A stretch of 64,000 bases of DNA, from positions 968,190-1,032,189 of the forward strand of contig NW_023503584.1 in NCBI RefSeq assembly GCF_014529535.1, in the 5' to 3' direction. The stretch comes from Bradysia coprophila. Lineage: Eukaryota; Arthropoda; Insecta; Diptera; Sciaridae. Every line of letters begins with the position of its first letter. Within the stretch, counting starts at the first letter, position 1. Below the pieces are notes generated by a model that was not told the DNA's origin, searched no databases, and saw only the letters and a list, made by a program, of their open reading frames with translations. Below are positions 45,881 to 58,017 of the stretch, in pieces. Made by a program: the position numbers and the translations under genes.

Positions 45881-46397
45881 TACCGTTCATTCATTTGCCA
45901 CTTAAGCAAAGAAAATGGAATAATGTTGCACTACGTTAGAAGAGAGTCTCGAGTGTCTCACGAAACATCAGTCTAGTCAGACAAATAAAATCTCAATTTT
46001 TAGCATGGATAGAACAAGGTCATCCAGATCTAAGGACAGGGCAAGTGACCTAAATTCTTAATTACGCTTTTTATTTTGGTGTAAATCGATCGCTAATACG
46101 AATTCGTAAACGATTTTAACGGGATTTAGATTCACCGACAAGAAAAAGAGTTGAAAGTCTCACCTGCTGCAGGTAACTTACAATTATTGCCACAGACTTA
46201 GCTCTATATACAAAAAAATACAGCTGTAGAATACAACAAAGGCACCTGCTACAAGTGAGATTTTTAACTCCTTTTTTGTCAGCGTTCATTAAATGTATTT
46301 TCCTCGACTGTTGCTGCTCAGTGAGAGGGTTGATAACAGATGATGTTGCTCTGTGATCAGTAGAGACCCGATTCACACTAAAATTACCTTTCCCATC

Positions 46398-48740
46398 TTC
46401 TTCTTCTTCTTTTTCAGCCTGTTTCTGTCCACTGCTGGACGTAGGCCTCCCCAATTCTTTTCCATTCCGAACGATTAGTTGCCACTTGTTGCCAATTTGC
46501 GCCTGCAATTCTCTTTATACCATTACTCCATCTCTCTGGTGGTCTACCTCTAGGTCGTGTTTTAGGTGGTCTCCAGTTCATGATCTTTTTGGTCCAACGT
46601 TCGTCCGTCCTTCTTGCAATATGTCCCGCCCAGCTCCACTTTAAAGATGCTATTCTTTCCATGACATCAACGACTTTTGTTTGTTGTCGAATCCATTGAT
46701 TTGTCATTCCACTCCATATGTGAGCACAGGAAGGACACACGTATCGAACACTTTACGTTTCAGACTATTATTCATTTTGCTTTTGAAAATTAGCCTGAGT
46801 TTTCCGAACGCTGCCCATGCAAGACCAATTCTACGTTTTATTTCTGCAGTTTGGTTGTCTAGACCCAACTTCAATTTGTGACCTAGGTACACATAACTGT
46901 CGACTCGTTCAATGACAGTATCACCGATTTTAATGTCTCTGTCGTCGTCAATGTTTGTCATGATTTTCGTTTTTGACAAATTCATCTTGAGGCCGACTTT
47001 GTTTGACTCCTCATTCAGCTGTTGCAACATAATTTGCGCCTGATCTAGATCAGCTGCTATCAGGGAGATTACTCAGGTACTCTCCATTTATGTTGATACC
47101 CATTTCACTCCAGTCTAATTTCTTAAAAACACTCTCAAGAATCGATGTGAATAACTTAGGTGATATGGTGTCACCCTGTCGTACACCTCTGCCAATTCTG
47201 AATTTTTCAGTGCTTTTATGAAGTTTTATACACGACGTAGCGTTTTTATAGACGTATCGAATTGTGTTGGAGTATCTTGAGTCTACTCTACACTCGTCTA
47301 ATGAGTCCAATATCGACCATGTTTCCACTGAATCAAAAGCTTTTTCAAAGTCTATGAATATCAAGACCACAGCAATCTTGTATTCATTGCATTTCTCAAT
47401 TAGCGTTCTCATCACATGTAAGTGGTCGTTTGTGCTGAATCCTGATCTAAATGCAGCTTGTTCAACAGGTTGGTAGAAGTCGAGCTTCTTGGTGTTCCTC
47501 TCCGTAACTATTTTCATGAACAACTTGTGGAGTGTTGATAAGAGACTTATGGGTCGATAGTTTTCCAACTTTGTTATGTCTCCTTTTTTATGCAGCAATG
47601 TTATCACTGCATTTTCCCATGCTTCTGGTACTTCTTCCCATTGAAGACATTGATTAAACAAAGTCGTTATTGCACCCAATAATGAGTCGCCACCTAGTTT
47701 AATGGCTTCCACTGGAACACCATCTTCACCGGGAGACTTTTTGTTCTTCATTTCGGCTACTGCAGCCTGTACTTCCTCAATAGTTATGTCAGGCATATCT
47801 TCCGATCCTACATTTCTTATTATTGGTCTATCTTCGTTGGTATACGTCGGATCTGGTCGAACTGATGAGAATAAATCTTCGTAAAATTCCTTTGCGATAT
47901 TGAATATCGCATTTCGATCCGTTTGAATTGTTCCTGTTTTGTCTCGTAATTTGAAGATTTCTTTCTTTGCGTTCGTCATTTTTGACCGTAGGACCTTCAT
48001 GTTGCAATTAGCTTCAATTGTGTTTTGAGCCAGTTGGATATTATATTTTCTTAAATCTGATTTCACCGCTTTGTTGATAATTTTTGTCAAGTCCCGGTAT
48101 TCTACCGAATCTCTTTTTCCGTCTTTTATCAACTGTACTCGGCTTGCGATCAGATCAAGAGTTTCTCTACTGATTTTCGACTCTTTCATTTGGACGGATT
48201 TGAATTTTGAATCCATGAAACCCATTATCGTTTCTACTATTTTGCTGTTCAATTCGTCCAATGTTTCGTATTGGTTGTTTACATTTTTGCCGCAAATTCT
48301 TCATTTTGCGCGTAAAGTCTTTGTGCATCAATCCTTTCCTTTTTCTTTATCGTCTTTGCTCTTTGAAAGCGAGTGTTCAGCATGATTTTTGCACGCACCA
48401 TTCTATGGTCACTACCAGTCGTAAAGCGGCTTAGGACCGTAACGTTCTTAACGGTTGACTTGCAGTTCGTTATGATGTAGTCAATCTCATTTTTCGTTAC
48501 ACCATCGGGACTTGCCCAAGTCCATTTGCGTTGAGGTTTTCCTGCAAAAAATGAATTCATTGCGAATAAATTGTGTTGCTGTTGAAATTGAGTAAAGTTT
48601 CTCCTCGTTCGTTTCTTCGGTCGTAGCTGAAATTGCCAATAGAAACTTCGGAATCTTCTTCTCGTTTTCCTAGCTTCGCATTGAAATCACCAACTAAATA
48701 CTGGTAGTGTGAAGGGTTTTCATCCAACGAACTTATATTT
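46398..48740 (-). mobile_element. 5'-truncated RTE-clade LINE
   Basis: On the minus strand the copy runs from inside the endonuclease domain (about 48735) through the reverse transcriptase and the C-terminal RGRPPERW region to a 3' tail of GAAGAAGAAG repeats (about 46398-46415). A C-terminus close to a short simple-repeat tail is typical of RTE elements. No target-site duplication was identified. Strongly degraded, see the pseudogene entry. Confidence 0.85.
46414..48735 (-). pseudogene. RTE endonuclease-reverse transcriptase polyprotein, inactivated
   Basis: Fragments in order. Endonuclease: YLVGDFNAKLG near 48690, then after a one-base frameshift KNEIDYIITN and SDHRMV (48560-48279). RT frame 48261-47050: GEDGVPVEAIK, YRPISLLS, QAAFRSGFSTND, motif A FIDFEKAFDSV, motif B GRGVRQGDTISPK. 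At about 47060 the sequence jumps from EYLSNL straight to LIAADLDQAQ in another frame. The expected catalytic FADD box is gone, consistent with a 20-nt deletion. The next frame (47030-46704) carries LSKTKIMTN and VLPVLTYGVE. Another internal deletion follows at about 46715, then IASLKWSWAGHIARR and RGRPPERW to a stop at 46414. The copy cannot encode an active enzyme. Confidence 0.85.
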
Positions 48741-50277
48741 TGGGGTCATTCAAATAAGATGCACACTAAAAAAGTTGATTTTTAGACTTCGGTCCGAACA
48801 ACCCTACGAGACATCGTGCGCACTATTTGAATAACTTCACATCTTTAGGTCTACCATATCTTGCCATATAAGACCACATTTGAGGATTCTCAATGATCTA
48901 TTTAAATGGTGAAATAAATAAATGCAAAACGAGTTCGCCTAATTGTTTTCCTTTGCAGGGGCCGTCTGTTCATTTTATATTCTCTCGAACTTTTATAGAA
49001 TTATAGGCATCATAGGGAAATTACTACTGTGTTTGATATTCCTAGCGAAGAATGTTTTTTTTTTGCTAAACTTTCGTTCTGATTATATAGGGGATAATAT
49101 CAAATAAACATTCAAGGTCACTCAAGTCAGCAATTATACTTAGAAAAAAGCTAACAATTTGCTCTAAAAAATTCATTTTCTTTCATTTTTTTTTCTCCCT
49201 TACCGTTACAACATTTTTAACGGATAATAACACAGCGCTCAAAATATTATGTCTCCCACTCCACCGAATGCTATTACGCGACTGTCGGAACACGTAATTG
49301 TTCGAATGTGTATAGTACCCATTTCCAACTTATATGCTATTCATTGATTGACGAGCGACAATATCAGTTGAATAGACTAACACCGTCTTCAACGACACAA
49401 CCTGAGTGTGCAGTTCAAATTATACGGTTGATAAAAATAAAACCTCTTGATTGGTTGATTAGTGAAAAGAAAAGTGATAGACAGAAATCATCTGTGTGTT
49501 AAGAATTGTTGAAATGTGTAACTAGGGCAGTTTTGAGAGGAATTAGAATTCGTTTAGTGACCACTCCAATTGCACCCAATTGATCAGTGTCTCATAAATT
49601 TGAAGTTTCACGTGTAACAGACATAACAAAACGAGATATAAGTAAGAGAGTGAAAGTAATTAACCGAAGGTAAATTCTTGATTTCGTTTTGCTATACTCT
49701 ATTCCCAATTCAAGTGTATCATGAGTCTCTAAAATGCAAAATCGAAGAAGTTGGTGTGTGTTTGCAAGTCTCATCATCTACATAAAATTGTTTTTTTTCG
49801 TCTTTCTGTTAATATTTGAAAAGATTTGCTTAATGAATTACTGGTTTTCGTGATTTGTCTTAGCACTTTTTTAGGTGTCGTAAAATATCAAGAAATTTTA
49901 TATTTTGCTTTGTTAAGGTTATATTCACAACAGAAAAATGCAAACTTATTTCTTGTGGTTTGTCGCGAATGCGTAAAGAACTATCAATAATAACTTTGTG
50001 AATAGAATAGAATCAGGAAGATACTTTGCATAAAATTTAATCTTTTCTCAAAAGACTAGACGCAAGATGAATACGAACTCATAAATAATTTAAAGTTTAA
50101 AAAAATAATAAAATTGTTTTGTTTACTTTGTAACAAAGTCTGTTTCAAAATATCTGGAATGCGAAAAACATACAGGTTATTTGTCTTAGTGATCAATTGT
50201 TTCGATATTGTATAATCCTTCACGGAATATTATGCAAACTGACTAGGGATAAATTTCGGCATAATCTTTCAAATGTT
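48741..50277. other. Non-coding DNA, nothing recognised
   Basis: No supported gene or repeat. The small plus-strand ORF at 49308-49502 has ordinary base composition but no motif. Confidence 0.5.
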
Positions 50278-50281
50278 TTAA

Positions 50282-50494
50282 CCTGCTACAGGCGGCAAGC
50301 ATACGACCAGTATTATTATCGGGTCTATTACTTCCATCGATCAAAGTATTTTTAATTGTTTGATTTGAAATCTGGTACTTCAATTTTTTTTAACATGCGA
50401 TTTACTATATATAAAGGACAATATTACCCAAAGCTTGTCATTATTTTTGTCGTCGTTATCGATAACCGATGAACGGTCATTGTGTCCACATAGC
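50282..50494. mobile_element. TTAA-flanked MITE, copy 2
   Basis: Starts CCTGCTACAGGCGGCAAGCA, contains GGGTCTATTACTTCCATCGA and GCTTGTCATTATTTTTGTCG, and is bounded by TTAA (50278-50281, 50495-50498). Collinear with 32876-33085 over its whole length, though the 3' terminus is diverged. Confidence 0.7.
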
Positions 50495-50850
50495 TTAAAC
50501 AGCCTAGATGAAGTGTCGATTTACTTGTATTTGATTTTTGAATTAGTGTTCCGTTTACCTTACAATGGAATCATCTTGATCGGTTTACAATCGAAGCAAA
50601 TACCAACTCTAAAAAAATCTCTGTGCAACTCAGCATTATAATGTTCTAAAATTTTGCCTCTAATGCAAAAATCGTTGTATCGATCTCGGTGCAACGCACT
50701 TCATTAGGCTCATGATGTGTCATAAATTATGTGGGTCAGCCCAGTTTGAATTCCATACAAATTCTTCCTATCATTTTGACGCGAAAGATTAATTAACATT
50801 AACCAGTCAGAAAAAGAGTGTTAACGCAGAGCGAAGATCAATTAAATTAA

Positions 50851-50898
50851 ACTGGCCCCGAGGGCAATTGACATTTTGACATTGCCCTCAAGGCCAGT
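50851..50898. repeat. Hairpin with CTGGCC-GAGGGCAAT arms
   Basis: ACTGGCCCCGAGGGCAAT and ATTGCCCTCAAGGCCAGT are inverse over 18 bp with two mismatches and a 12-nt loop. A related TGACACTGCCCTCATGATCAGT lies at about 50982-51003. Confidence 0.8.
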
Positions 50899-51680
50899 TA
50901 GACTAAACTCATCCAAAATTTCTCTCCGGTAACAGTCTACACGGTTTAAACGGAGAGTGAAATCGTGACAATTAAACTATTTTGACACTGCCCTCATGAT
51001 CAGTTTTTCTAAGCCGAAATCTATCTCTTTTATTCCGTATACTGGTCCAACCCTAGATTAGAGCGAGAAGTCCGAAGACCAGCTGTTTATAACTCGTCTT
51101 GCTGGACTTGTCATTGCATTACTCCATATGTTAATGTGACACATCCCACAAGGCAAGTTCAAATAACTGATCCGAATTATATTTCCTTCTCTCTCATCAT
51201 AACAGTCTATTTTTGAATCAAGATACCACCCTTCACCCATTACGATTTCTAAAAAAATGGCATCCTTGTAAAGGGATCTCATACACAATCGCAGTGAACC
51301 GACAACGAACGGGTCTCTATAACTGTTTGTTATAACATGATAATTTTACATATTTTTGGTGCTTTTATTGCAAACATAACACCTCACAGTCAATATTATT
51401 TAAAAAGATTAATTGGTAAAGCTGTGAAGATCTGAACAAAAGAATTAGTTTGTTAATTCACAGAAAAACGAGTTATCCACTTTTATATTCCGATAAACTG
51501 CATGGGTTTTTATTTCACTTTGACTTTGTGAGGACGAATCAAGCAAAAAAAAGAGAAGAATGTTGACGGCCTTATTATACTTTCATCCTCAGAAAGGCTA
51601 AATTCAAGTAAAATGAATGAAAAGACACGTAGGACTGACACTTTGTGAATATTCCGGTAGGTATCTTAGAGAGAGATTAG

Positions 51681-51826
51681 CAGGGCCGCACTTGCCATAT
51701 CGTGAAATCCTGATTTCCACTTTCATTTTTTAGTTAAAATTCCTATAATGGCACCTCTTTTGATTAAATCTTGCGCCACTTGCCTTTCAGCACCATGATC
51801 GCCTTTTAGAAGCCAGTACGGCCCTG
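51681..51826. mobile_element. hAT-like MITE (CAGGGCCG termini)
   Basis: A 146-bp element opening CAGGGCCGCACTTGCC and closing CCAGTACGGCCCTG. Flanking octamers GAGATTAG and GCGATTAG match at 7 of 8 positions. A fragment of the same right end (CCAGTACGGTCTTGGCG) occurs near 63400. Confidence 0.75.
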
Positions 51827-52761
51827 GCGATTAGGGACAATTTTCTTTAATATTCAGCAGATAGACACACACCACATTATATATCGTTGAGCTGGTTGAG
51901 AATAAATTCCGTTTCTATTAAGACAACATGGGCGATGGCTCACTTTCACTCCTATCGTAAAATATTAGGTTAGGTTTCATTCACAAATTACACAAGCTCT
52001 TCATGGGGGAAATCTGATAAAAACTTACGCTTGGCAAACTTTCGTTATTTGTAATTCTTCGCGTACGTAATTTGTGAATGACCACAACAAGTGAAAACAG
52101 TTTTTGCCAATCAATAGCCAAATTATTATGGATTCCCTCTGCTTAGATGGCTGAATTAACTGTTTGGACCAGATCAGATCCAAAACAATGTTAAAAGAAA
52201 CTTTCATCTGAAGCGAAAAAACTGCGAGAAACCTTTTCTCAAAAAGTTTATAAGAATTCTATTAATTCCTTCGCTCAGTCCTTGACATAATTTGCCCTAC
52301 TTTCTCTGTGATATTTTGTGATAATACAATTTCAATGACCGTCATTAAACCCATACTTAAAATTGCTTTCTTCACGCACCGGCCGGTACACATTCGTTTG
52401 CAACTTAGTAACAGCTTACAGCAAGAGTTAAATAAGTTTTGTAAAGTACACACATTGTCCTATAAATTGTAGAAAAACGTTGTGTGAATTTCCAGATGTC
52501 TTAAAAGAACATTTTCAAAAACCGAGACTATTAACTATTAAAATAAATTAAAAATTCAAAAAGATGGATTTCACGGTAGTATGTTGTTATACAGGTACAC
52601 AGTGACACATTTCGAACGGAAAGGTTTCATTTATTTATAAAAAATTTCTGTAAATTTTGTCGGACGACAAAAATTGTAATTCAGGTCGATGTGCTTATCG
52701 CACAAAAATAAACTATTCCGCAACTTTCGATTGTTTACGGTCGATCGAAGCAGGAAATGAA

Positions 52762-52960
52762 AACCTGATCAGATGACTAACGACAGTACTGCTATTGGGT
52801 CTGCTACTTCGTTTGATCTAACATGTTTCCAGAGTTTGATGCGAAATCTCTTACTTCATTTCTTTCCATATGCATTTTCCAATATAAGGGCACATTCATC
52901 AGAGCTTGTTGCTGGTTTCTATAGTCGTTATCGATAACAGATGATCAGACGTTACATTGC
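52762..52960. mobile_element. TTAA-family MITE, copy 3 (diverged)
   Basis: CCTGATCAGATGACTAACGA, GGGTCTGCTACTTCG, GAGCTTGTTGCTGG, GTCGTTATCGATAACAGATG. Collinear with the copies at 32876 and 50282, but the flanking TTAA is not preserved. Confidence 0.6.
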
Positions 52961-53865
52961 CGATACAATGATTTTTTATTTTCGTCGCTATTATTGCATT
53001 TAGCTGGACCTACTCAATTTCCAAGTCCAACTAATCCAGAATCGTTGAAAGAATCCAGATTCTCTGTTTTAATATGAACATTCTACATTCTACTTCTTCC
53101 AGTATATAATCAAGAGATCTATCGAGCAAATGATATACTTTTTTGGGCTTAGTGTTCATTCAATCTCAAAACAGATGACAGGCATCATCAATGCAAAATC
53201 TTTTGTCTCATTAGTTTTCCTTTAGCAAACGTCGACTATTGAAAGTTATAATTGAACTGAACATAGATAACATTCAGTGGAATCTTTTTACTCTCCGACT
53301 CTCCTTGGTTGGTTGGTTTATTTGGGAAACTTTGATTTAACATTTTACAATTATTATTAACTATCAAAATTCAAATACCGATAAGGAAAATTGAACAATG
53401 TCTTAATTGGAAAATTTTATGATCAAAAACACCGAGGCCAGTCTTCGTTGGGCCCATTGTGTTATATCTCCGTTTTATTACATTTTTATATACCCCTTTC
53501 AGGTCCGAGTAGCCACTTGCTTCCTGTAATAAAAGAAAGCACGTTAGCCAAGTCTAGCTTTAACTGTTCTTCAGGAGTCAAATAAAAGTCTCCTAGATGT
53601 TCAGTCCTCAAATTTTTTAGTCCTCCGACTCTCCTTACTTTCTACATAAAAAAGCGGAAATTTTGCGTGGAGATCTAGACTCCCTTCCCAACTACGAAAG
53701 AGATTTATGGATACAAATTATGGAATGTTATTTGTAGGATTTTCCCCTGGCCTCTAGTCCTTCCACACATTTTACTAGTCGAAAACCAGCCAAGCAGGGC
53801 CTATTTTTAGGAGTTTAATTCTTAAAAATTAAATAAAATTCCTAAAATTCTAAATTTACAAATCA
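52961..53865. other. Non-coding DNA, nothing recognised
   Basis: A CAGGGCCTATTTTTAGGAG near 53797 resembles the end of the element at 63555 and may be a solo terminus. No gene is supported. Confidence 0.5.
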
Positions 53866-54078
53866 CAGTCATTGGCGCAGTAATATTTCAGCATGAATTT
53901 GCTTCAGCTGAAGCTGATCCTCACATACTATCAAAACTGTTTATATGGTTGAAGCTGCTACACGCACGTGCGTTATTGAGGTAAAAGCGCGTAGAGACGA
54001 ATAAACAGTTTTGATTGTGTCTATCAACTGAAAAACAGCTGAAGGAAATTCATGCCGAAATTTCACTGCCGCTGACTG
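53866..54078. mobile_element. MITE with CAGTCA termini and CAGCTGAAG arms
   Basis: The left arm CAGTCATTGGCGCAGT ... GCATGAATTT-CTTCAGCTG is the inverse of the right arm CAGCTGAAGGAAATTCATGC ... GCTGACTG. A second inner pair is ATCAAAACTGTTTA / TAAACAGTTTTGAT. No duplicated flank identified. Confidence 0.75.
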
Positions 54079-54106
54079 TAAGATTTTGGAAAATAGTTAT
54101 TTATCT

Positions 54107-54180
54107 ACCACTAGATGTCGATTGTCGACCCGAGTCGAAGCCGACGTCGACAAGACGTCGTGTGCGAAAAAATACCGGCA
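54107..54180. repeat. GC-rich fragment resembling the CGGCTTCG family
   Basis: CCGAGTCGAAGCCGACGTCG then ACAAGACGTCGTGTGCGAAAA. It shares the order of copy 3 (22841-22916) but is considerably diverged. Confidence 0.4.
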
Positions 54181-54419
54181 TACCTACCATGGTATATACA
54201 ACGTTTTTCGCAATTTCGGGCCATAATCACCTTTCCAATGCAAAACATGTCCTACATTTTGTTCCAAAATTCTTGTGTATACAGAAATTCATTCGAACGA
54301 TCAAGAAGGTTGCATAATAATACACATTGCAATGTGATGTAAAGAGACGCGTTGAATGAAATCGAGTAGTCAATGCTTAGTATATACGCTTCAACAATAC
54401 GTTCGGCATAATTGTGTGA

Positions 54420-54500
54420 CTCTATAGCCGAATGGCTATAGTCGCTGCTTTGTGTTCAAAAACCTTTTGGTGTCGGGGGTTCGATTTCTGGTCAATGCAA
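54420..54500 (+). mobile_element. tRNA-like SINE head
   Basis: TAGCCGAATGGC at 54425 fits a Pol III A box and GGTTCGATTTC at 54478 fits a B box, spaced 53 nt as in a tRNA with a long variable region. The expected acceptor stem does not pair, so this is not a functional tRNA. A tRNA-derived SINE or tRNA pseudogene is likely. Confidence 0.5.
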
Positions 54501-55042
54501 GATTTTTATTTATAAAAATTTAGCCTTCGTTGAAGGTAATAGGTTCTTTAGCGTGCGAAAAAAAGTTGATATCGCACTGTGTCCAGGAATACAGTGAAAT
54601 AAATACCTTCAAAACGACATTAAATGGATGCATGGAAAGGTGATGATTATGGACCGGAATTGTGAAAAAGAATTTTAAGGAATTTGTAAGAATGAAATTC
54701 CTGAAAAGATGTTTCACTCTTTTCACTTCGATATTTTTCCATTTTCTACTTTTTCTATCATAACTTTCAACAGATTCTGTTTCACCTCAACCTTAACTCT
54801 ACAATGCATGCATATAAATTGCTACGCAAGGTCTACAACTAAGATGTAGACACCGTTAATAATGATTCAGCTAATTTTTTGCACACACACTTATACTATC
54901 ATGTAGACTCGTCTAAAGATTCTATCGTTTTCCTTGCATCGTGAGTTTAGAATATAGATTAGATAGAGATATAGACAGATACACGGGCAGCAGGTACATC
55001 TCACAACATACTTACTGTACAATAAAAGTAATAATTTTCCAG

Positions 55043-55390
55043 ATAATTCACAATTATTTACGATGACGGAAACTGTCGCTACTGAAACGCTCATATTTGG
55101 CGAGATTCCGGATGGCAGTGACAATTTATATCGATTGAAAAATATTGGTAAGACACGCAACTGTTTTATTCGTTGTTATTCAATTGAGCGAACAGTTTTT
55201 GTTTGTTTATTTTATCCCTCAGATAAATTGAAAGATGATGGTACGTCGGTTAGTTTATCAGAAAATGAGAAAAGCGAAACTGTTACCGGTCAACCGATCT
55301 GTAATGGCAATGGTAAACCGAACGGGCAAATAATTTATCAAAATGGACATGCAAAATCGGATGCGGCTGTTATCGATATAGTTGATGATG
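55043..55390 (+). CDS. First two coding exons of an unrecognised gene (partial)
   Basis: An acceptor (ATTTTCCAG, AG at 55041-55042) opens an exon with ATG at 55063, running to a GTAAGA donor after 55147 (28 codons plus one base). The second exon, 55223-55390, follows a TTTATCCCTCAG acceptor and ends at another GTAAGA donor (56 codons plus one base). Both introns are phase 1 and the spliced frame is open for 84 codons: MTETVATETLIFGEIPDGSD ... then a polar stretch rich in Ser, Glu, Asn and Gly ending VIDIVDD. This looks like a cytoplasmic or disordered N-terminus. I do not recognise the family. No later exon is evident before the window ends, implying long introns. The acceptor before the ATG implies a non-coding first exon upstream. 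Confidence 0.6.
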
Positions 55391-55446
55391 GTAAGATTTT
55401 CATCTATTTTTCATATCTATTTTACATTCACTAGTTATAATATGAT

Positions 55447-55586
55447 CAGTGCCGCACTGGCCCTGTGGGCGTTCGGGCGATTCCCGAATGGCCTCTTGAT
55501 TGTATAGATAAATGGCAACGAATGGTCTTTTGAATTTTTTTTTCCATACAACGCCCGAAGGGCTTTTTTGAGCCAGCCCGGCACTG
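55447..55586. mobile_element. hAT-like MITE in the intron of the unrecognised gene
   Basis: A 140-bp element opening CAGTGCCGCACTGGCCC and closing CCAGCCCGGCACTG. Flanks AATATGAT and AATATGAG match at 7 of 8 positions. It lies 56 bp after the second coding exon. Confidence 0.8.
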
Positions 55587-56060
55587 AATATGAGTCGCAT
55601 AATGTAGACACTCTGCTATGCAAAGTTAGTTATACCTGCAAAGCTATAATTGCGTTAAGTGGCTACACTCATCCAGAACTCGGCGTCGTTGTGATTAATA
55701 CTAAGTCGACTAATTAGGTTCGAAAACACAACAGAAGTAAACGTAAGTGCGAAAATACCGAAGAAATGCCATTGCGCAGGCATAATTTACTTGGACTATT
55801 CCCAGCGACCCCGTAAAACGTTACCCAAAGTTGAATACAAATGGAATTTTCTTAGAAAAGTGAAATATAATTGAAGGTTGCATTTAGATTGACTTGAATT
55901 AATTTCTAATCTACCTTGACTTTGACCTGGATCTCGACTTTTTCAAACGTGAACAATCACATGCAATTTCACAGCGCTTTATTTACGACATTTAATCATT
56001 TTACAGTGCTATTTGGATGCCACACAGAGTTCATAATATTATACCGAATGCAATTAATTT

Positions 56061-56228
56061 CTTCAGCTGATTTTCAGCTGATTAACTCATACAAACAAAA
56101 CTGGATATGCATGTTTACACTGTGTTACCACTACCACGCGCATGATTGTACGCTCTTATACGCTCTTAAATCCGTATAAACACTCTCAACAGGTTTGTAT
56201 GAGTGAACCAGCTGAAAATCAACTGAAG
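56061..56228. mobile_element. MITE with CTTCAGCTGATTTTCAGCTG termini
   Basis: Inverted ends of about 38 bp, continuing inward to ACTCATACAAAC and its inverse GTTTGTATGAGT. A 168-bp element, non-coding, no clear duplicated flank. Confidence 0.8.
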
Positions 56229-57977
56229 TGAACCTAAGCTGGATTGCCCTTTCTGAAGCAACTAGCAAACAATTTTCTCAAATAAAATTTCAGAGAGTGC
56301 CACTAGCCAGGGCATATTTTTCCAACAGAATTCTGCAATTTTTAATCGGATCTCTTCCGAATTTTCAGAAGTAAAGCGAAATATTAGGAGACTTAAGGAT
56401 CATTCATAAATTACGTCATGCTTTTTCAGTGCTGCCATCAGTGAATCTTTAATAACTCAATTAATACGCACTTTTCGACGTTAAAATTATGATGTACCCC
56501 CATTTAGATGAGTGCATCGGGAGATAGAATATAATTTCAACTTCGTAGAGTGCGCTAGTAGCAACTGTAATATCATTACCGTCATAACGACGCTATTCGT
56601 GCTTTACGACTACTACTTAGGTACTTCCTCGGTTCCTTCGCTTAAAACAAGATGAGTTATTTGACCGTACAGTAAGTATCCAAGCGCGGGTATAATTTTG
56701 TGAAGATGATAGAATTTTCGACATCTTCTACACTGTACTATCCATCTTCGGGCAAAGCACAATCGTACAGTAGTTTTTGACCATACATTCTCTTCGTATG
56801 ATGTTCATGACTGCTATTAAATGGTTCACATACATTTTTCTCTTGCAAACGACTTATCTCTTGCACTTGAATTTTATATTAATAACTTTTAATCTTGCCG
56901 TTGAACACAATAGCCAGTTTAAAGCAAGTTGTTGACATTCGTTCAGTACTTTGATCATTCCAAAGAAATCCATTGGTGTGTTATCATCTGAAACACGGTT
57001 TTGTTGGCGATTATTTTTATACTTTTCTGCTTTACAATAAATCATTACACGGCCAGTGCTAAGTTATCGTTTGTCGAGTGAGAGTGAAGTTGCTTTTTCG
57101 TTTCTCGTATAATCTACGTGTTCTATTCGGTAAATAAGGAATTTGTGTTATTTGATGCTAATTTGCGATCGATTCGCGTGATGCTTCCCATAAATATTAA
57201 GTTTACAAATTGTCCAACTCACCAATCATTCGTGTTCTGTTACTGTTGGTTTCATATTCTGTTATCTGAAAAATGTCTGAAGTTGATAGAGCGTACTGTG
57301 ATGGAAATGCACAGGAAACTCAATTACTATTTAAATTTGTTACACACACACACAACAAATATAAAGAAATGTTTTAAAGGTCGGAGTAGGTTGAGTAGGT
57401 CTCGGTCTCATCACTCCTACTAGACAGTTACACTCGTTTCTCGGGTCAAAAACTTGCAAGAAAGGAGACTAAGGTCAGCATTTACATAATTACGAGCTTG
57501 GCTTCTGAACGAACTTATCGTGATGCTTGACCCTACAACTTCGTGCTCGTCCAACGCAAAAAAGTACACATTTTACGAGATAGAAGCTGTCGTATTTTTG
57601 AAACAATTTTTTTATGATTTATTCGAATAAGTTTTGAAGCGACGTCAACCTATAAAGACGAGGTCATATTTATACATTCAGGTCTGTAAATAATATATTC
57701 ACATTTTAACAATGCTGGTCAGTGTGAACTTTTATAATAATCGCCTTTCCATGTGTATTCGTAGACAGATGAGTGTACATATTAAACTTGAGCTTCGGAC
57801 TGGCTACTCGTAACTGATTTTGAACTGATTGATGTACACTCTTACCATAGCACTGTCGTCAGCTTCGGTGCTTGGCAGTGCTATGCTCTTACAGTCTTTG
57901 AAAAACTTTATTTGGATAAATATTAATATCAGGAAAAGTGATTTATACCGACGTTCTGCATGACTGTATATGATATA
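56229..57977. other. Non-coding DNA, nothing recognised
   Basis: Presumed intron of the gene opening at 55043. No exon with defensible splice sites was found. Confidence 0.45.
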
Positions 57978-58017
57978 CCAACGCACTTCAAGGACAGACG
58001 TTATTGAAGTGCGTTGG
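57978..58017. repeat. Short perfect hairpin
   Basis: CCAACGCACTTCAA (57978-57991) and TTGAAGTGCGTTGG (58004-58017) pair perfectly across a 12-nt loop. The arms are shorter than a typical miRNA precursor. The same word (CCAACGCACTTCAAG) occurs near 45014. Confidence 0.8.

Noticed and set aside
54420..54500. Functional tRNA gene
   Set aside because: The acceptor strands do not pair and the anticodon arm is not well formed, despite good A and B boxes.
57978..58017. miRNA precursor
   Set aside because: The stem is only about 14-18 bp; typical animal precursors need over 22 bp, and no conserved seed was recognised.
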